A stretch of 15,741 nt of DNA, taken from Proteobacteria bacterium UBA6908 (lineage in GTDB: Bacteria; Pseudomonadota; Gammaproteobacteria; Acidiferrobacterales; UBA6901). The stretch covers positions 1 through 15,741 of the forward strand of contig DKBE01000086.1 in the NCBI GenBank assembly GCA_002451085.1, in the 5' to 3' direction. Position numbers and translations under genes: made by a program. Of this stretch, positions 13,352-15,741 are shown piece after piece (the first letter of the stretch is position 1; each line of letters begins with the position of its first letter). The notes under the pieces were generated by a model. It searched no databases and was not told the origin of the DNA. It saw nothing but the letters and a program-made list of their open reading frames with translations.

Positions 13352-13355
13352 CGGG

Positions 13356-13374
13356 CATCATGCTGGCCATGATG
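13356..13374 (+). other. Hairpin just after bioB
   Basis: CATCATG (13356-13362) and CATGATG (13368-13374) form a 7-bp stem with a 5-base loop beginning 5 bases after the bioB stop. There is no U-run, so it may stabilise the mRNA 3' end or do nothing; it is not a standard terminator. Confidence 0.35.
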
Positions 13375-13450
13375 ACATGGCTGAATAGTGCACCGGACGT
13401 TCAAATCGGACACTGCGCGAACCAGGTCCGCCTCATTCGCCGGAGATTTC

Positions 13451-14350
13451 ATGTCAAGATTCTGGATCACAGTCTTATTGTTGGCGGGCATGAGTACCGC
13501 TGCGGTTGCCGTGCCCACCGCCGATTCGAGTCGCGAACTGGCCGCCATAGCCAATGCCGCCGAGCGCGGCAATGCCGGAGCCGAGCTGTTACTGGGTCTG
13601 GCCTATCTTGAAGGGCGCTACGGGCTCAAACCGGACCCAAGCCAGGCGTTTCGTTGGATACGCGCAGCGGCCGAGGGCGATCAGGCCTATGCACAGTATC
13701 GGCTGGGCGTTTTATATCAGGAGGGCATCGGAACCGCCCGGGACCTGACCCAGGCGCTTCGGTGGTGGCAACGATCCGCCGAGCAAGGTGTAGAGTCCGC
13801 GCAGCTTGCGCTCGGTGAGTATTACCTCGGTCACCATGGCAAGAAGCCGGATTACCGCCAGGCCGAACACTGGTTAGCACTGGCCGCCAACCAGGGTAAT
13901 GCCCAGGCTCAATTCCAGCTGGGTCGCATGTATCGGCTGGGACATGGGGTTCCGAAAGATTTGCAGCGCGGAAAGACCTGGCTGCAACGCTCTGCCGCCC
14001 AGGGGCAATCGGATGCCATCAAGCTGTTGCACTTCCTTGCGGATGTTGGCGATGAGGCCAGTGAGGTGCATGAGCAGACCGGTGAGGAGCTCAAGCGGCG
14101 AGCCGCGTCCGGTGATGTTGAAGCCGAGTACCAGTTGGCCCTGCGTTACGAGACCGGTGTGTGGGGGGTCGAACGCAATGATCGCCAGGCGTTGCATTGG
14201 TTCCAGGACGCCGCCGCCCACGGGTACCCACCGGCATTACGCGCCCTGGCGCACGTTTATGAAAATGGCCTGCTCGGTGTGCGGCGCGATCCCGCCCAGG
14301 CAGCGAAACTGCGTGAGCGTGCTAATCGGGCAGGTGGTCAAGGTGGTTGA
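13451..14350 (+). CDS. Secreted Sel1-repeat (TPR-like) protein
   Basis: The 299-residue protein begins with a signal peptide (MSRFWITVLLLAGM..., cleavage near AVA/VP at about 20) and is therefore periplasmic or secreted. Six Sel1-like repeats of 36-37 residues are visible: 44-80, 81-116, 117-152, 153-188, 225-261 and 262 to about 292. They share the pattern LG-x2-Y-x2-G near the first helix and A-x2-W-x3-AA-x2-G in the second. A linker at about 189-224 separates four repeats from two. Such solenoids bind other proteins; no enzyme domain is present. The ATG at 13451 has GGAG 6 bases upstream and opens straight into the signal peptide, so it is preferred over a GTG at 13388. The 3' end overlaps the convergent DUF599 gene by 29 bases. 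Confidence 0.88.
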   Translation: MSRFWITVLLLAGMSTAAVAVPTADSSRELAAIANAAERGNAGAELLLGLAYLEGRYGLKPDPSQAFRWIRAAAEGDQAYAQYRLGVLYQEGIGTARDLTQALRWWQRSAEQGVESAQLALGEYYLGHHGKKPDYRQAEHWLALAANQGNAQAQFQLGRMYRLGHGVPKDLQRGKTWLQRSAAQGQSDAIKLLHFLADVGDEASEVHEQTGEELKRRAASGDVEAEYQLALRYETGVWGVERNDRQALHWFQDAAAHGYPPALRALAHVYENGLLGVRRDPAQAAKLRERANRAGGQGG

Positions 14351-14993
14351 GAACGGCCAGCAGTGCCACCGTGGCAAACAGCATCCACGTCGGTCCGAAC
14401 AACCAGAGTGTCAGTGGCACGGACAGGTAGTAGGTGCGCATACCGACTGAATAATATTGGGAAGCACGGGTCAGGACTTTCACGACCGTCTCCGGGGTGA
14501 CGCCATGGTCGCCTTCAAGCGGGACGTTGATCAGATAGCCAGCGTGGTGGTAACCGCGTACCGCCAGTGAGAACGCGAAGAAGGCCACGAAAAAATCCAC
14601 CACCAAAAGCATTAATTTGAAAATCCACATGCCCGGTTCGCGAGATCCCCAGGTGTTGATCTGGTGCAGGGCCAGGCTGATCTTGTCTGCACCGGCAAGC
14701 ATATTGAGGATTGCGAGGATCAGGATGACCGCCGTCGAGGCCAGAAGCGTGGCGGCCATCGTGGAATTGCGAAAAGTCTGGACGGCCAGAATGTCGCGTT
14801 CCCCGGTCATCACCCGGTTAACCCAGGCGGCACGGGCCTGGGTGTTCATGCCCTGCACGGTCATGCTCGGTCGTTTGCGGATGTGGCGACGCAAGCGAAG
14901 CTGGTACCCGGCGATCGCCAGGGCACACAGGAAAAACACCGACATGTCGATGATGTACGGCCAGTAGCCAGTCAACTCTTCAGCGATTTTCAT
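14322..14993 (-). CDS. DUF599 family membrane protein
   Basis: The 223-residue integral membrane protein has about four or five hydrophobic segments (roughly 11-31, 77-101, 120-145 and 192-216). It carries the DUF599 hallmarks AAWVNRVMTGERDILAVQTFRNSTMAATLLAS in the first third and YLINVPLEG, YYSVGMRTYYLSVPLTLWLFGP near the end. Function of the family is unknown. The ATG at 14993 overlaps the stop of the phosphoesterase gene as ATGA (14990-14993), so the two are translationally coupled. The 3' end runs 29 bases into the convergent Sel1-repeat gene, with no terminator between them. Confidence 0.87.
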   Translation of the reverse strand: MKIAEELTGYWPYIIDMSVFFLCALAIAGYQLRLRRHIRKRPSMTVQGMNTQARAAWVNRVMTGERDILAVQTFRNSTMAATLLASTAVILILAILNMLAGADKISLALHQINTWGSREPGMWIFKLMLLVVDFFVAFFAFSLAVRGYHHAGYLINVPLEGDHGVTPETVVKVLTRASQYYSVGMRTYYLSVPLTLWLFGPTWMLFATVALLAVLNHLDHLPD

Positions 14994-15547
14994 ATTCCCG
15001 CCTGTTTGCGCTCCGGCTCGGAAGCCGGGATATCATCCAGTGGAACATCGCGAATCTCGAATTGCATGGCGGTGAGATCTCCAAGAATATATGTCGGTTT
15101 GCTGCCGATACCGGCCACCGTGCCCGGGTCGAGGCGTAACGTGTTCCCGCCTTTTACATTCGGAATCTGCTCGATACGCGCCTTGTGCTCATGGCCATTG
15201 CACACCAGGTCATAGTTGCCGGTCGCTGCCATGGCCTTGGCGTAGTGTGGGTAGTGGACCAGGAAGATTTTCTTTCCCGCGAGCGTCAGCGTGGCGTCCT
15301 GCCCGTAATAGGTCACCTGCCCCTTGGACTCGTGAGCCAGACGCGAAAGATAAAACAGATCTCCGGTGTTGTTGCCGTGGATCACGTGAATCGGCAGGCC
15401 GAATTTGGTGATGGCATGCAGTGTCGAGGGCGCGACCAGGTCACCGCAATGCAGCACCGCCTGCGCGCCTTGGCGACGGGCATCATCCACGGCCGAGGCC
15501 AGCAGCCGGCGATGGTCGTGAGAATCGGAAACGAGGCAAATCTTCAT
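14990..15547 (-). CDS. YfcE/MJ0936-type metallophosphoesterase
   Basis: The 185-residue product has the calcineurin-like phosphoesterase motifs in order: DSHDH (Asp8, His10), HCGDL (Asp36), HGNN (Asn59), then LVHYPHYA and NGHEHK near residues 97 and 119. These ligate two metals and hydrolyse phosphodiesters; the YfcE group acts on small artificial phosphodiesters in vitro and the natural substrate is not known. The C-terminal tail after LRLDPGTVAGIG is longer than in E. coli YfcE. I chose the ATG at 15547, where the motif-proximal MKICLVSDSH begins; an ATG at 15568 would add seven residues but overlaps the candidate -10. Neither has a ribosome site. It is coupled to the DUF599 gene by ATGA. 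Confidence 0.88.
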   Translation of the reverse strand: MKICLVSDSHDHRRLLASAVDDARRQGAQAVLHCGDLVAPSTLHAITKFGLPIHVIHGNNTGDLFYLSRLAHESKGQVTYYGQDATLTLAGKKIFLVHYPHYAKAMAATGNYDLVCNGHEHKARIEQIPNVKGGNTLRLDPGTVAGIGSKPTYILGDLTAMQFEIRDVPLDDIPASEPERKQAGI

Positions 15548-15556
15548 CGGGCGCGC

Positions 15557-15585
15557 ATTGTACTGCATTCGTGCGACGCATTAAA
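15557..15585 (-). promoter_or_regulatory. Candidate promoter of the phosphoesterase operon
   Basis: On the minus strand TTTAAT (15580-15585, 3 of 6) and TACAAT (15557-15562, 5 of 6) are 17 bases apart. RNA would start near 15550, three bases before the ATG at 15547. The -35 falls within the U-run of the hppA terminator. Confidence 0.4.
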
Positions 15586-15611
15586 AAGAAAAGGGCCGGT
15601 TACCCGGCCCT
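15583..15611 (-). terminator. Intrinsic terminator of hppA
   Basis: AGGGCCGG (15592-15599) and CCGGCCCT (15604-15611) form an 8-bp stem with a 4-base loop. On the minus strand it is followed by a T-rich run (15583-15591, complement of AAAAAGAAA). It lies 28 bases past the hppA stop. Confidence 0.88.
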
Positions 15612-15616
15612 GAAAA

Positions 15617-15628
15617 CCTTAGCTAAGG
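15617..15628. other. 12-bp perfect palindrome after hppA
   Basis: CCTTAGCTAAGG is its own reverse complement. It sits between the hppA stop (15640) and the terminator hairpin. It may be a protein-binding site or part of the terminator region; no known site matches. Confidence 0.35.
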
Positions 15629-15639
15629 TGTTATTGCCG

Positions 15640-15741
<102 letters not shown>

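Noticed and set aside
13356..13374. Hairpin after bioB as an intrinsic terminator
   Set aside because: No U-run follows it, and the stem is AT-mixed and short.
14664..15215. 183-residue plus-strand frame opposite DUF599 and the phosphoesterase
   Set aside because: It is antisense to two well-supported coupled genes and has no ribosome site or motif.

Overview
The window looks like a chromosomal segment from a GC-rich proteobacterium, most likely a gammaproteobacterium. The evidence is the FNR protein, which has the E. coli-type cysteine set (C20, C23, C29, C122) and recognition helix, together with AcpH, Mug, PBP4 (DacB), HemN and BioB. The last 102 bases carry the C-terminus of a membrane H+-pyrophosphatase, which many chemolithotrophic or phototrophic gammaproteobacteria have. 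The lineage below that level is a guess. I see no insertion sequence, prophage, tRNA, rRNA or CRISPR.

Layout. 1-824: a bidirectional terminator, a small secreted protein with a duplicated cysteine motif (minus strand) and a 256-base intergenic stretch. 825-4877: a tight five-gene minus-strand run, in transcription order an M20 amidohydrolase, a GCS2/YbdK-type ligase, an M50-like membrane protease, AcpH and Mug. 4957-5984: an outer-membrane beta-barrel coupled by ATGA to a small two-helix membrane protein. 6060-7514: dacB (plus), convergent with an MFS transporter (7528-8703, minus). 8793-9248: a stand-alone PilZ protein. 9317-11358: a TatD-type radical SAM protein followed by hemN. 11520-12284: fnr. 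12377-13351: bioB. 13451-14350: a Sel1-repeat secreted protein, convergent with a DUF599 membrane protein that is ATGA-coupled to a YfcE-type phosphoesterase (14322-15547). 15592-15741: a terminator and the 3' end of hppA.

The strongest thread is a local FNR (anaerobic) circuit. The window encodes FNR and has two perfect TTGAT-N4-ATCAA boxes, one before fnr itself and one before the radical SAM-hemN pair, plus a 9-of-10 box before the five-gene operon. The box before the radical SAM gene sits exactly where a class II FNR activator belongs relative to a -10 hexamer. The predicted RNA would begin at or one base before its ATG. HemN makes protoporphyrinogen without oxygen, so FNR control fits. 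If the third box is functional, the amidohydrolase/ligase/protease/AcpH/Mug operon belongs to the same circuit, which would be a new suggestion for its role.

There are no gene-free stretches longer than 300 bases. Most of the sequence is ordinary housekeeping and accessory chromosome. The less explained parts are the small cysteine-repeat protein, the FNR-box-linked operon, the structured bioB leader and several genes without a Shine-Dalgarno sequence whose predicted start sites fall on the ATG.
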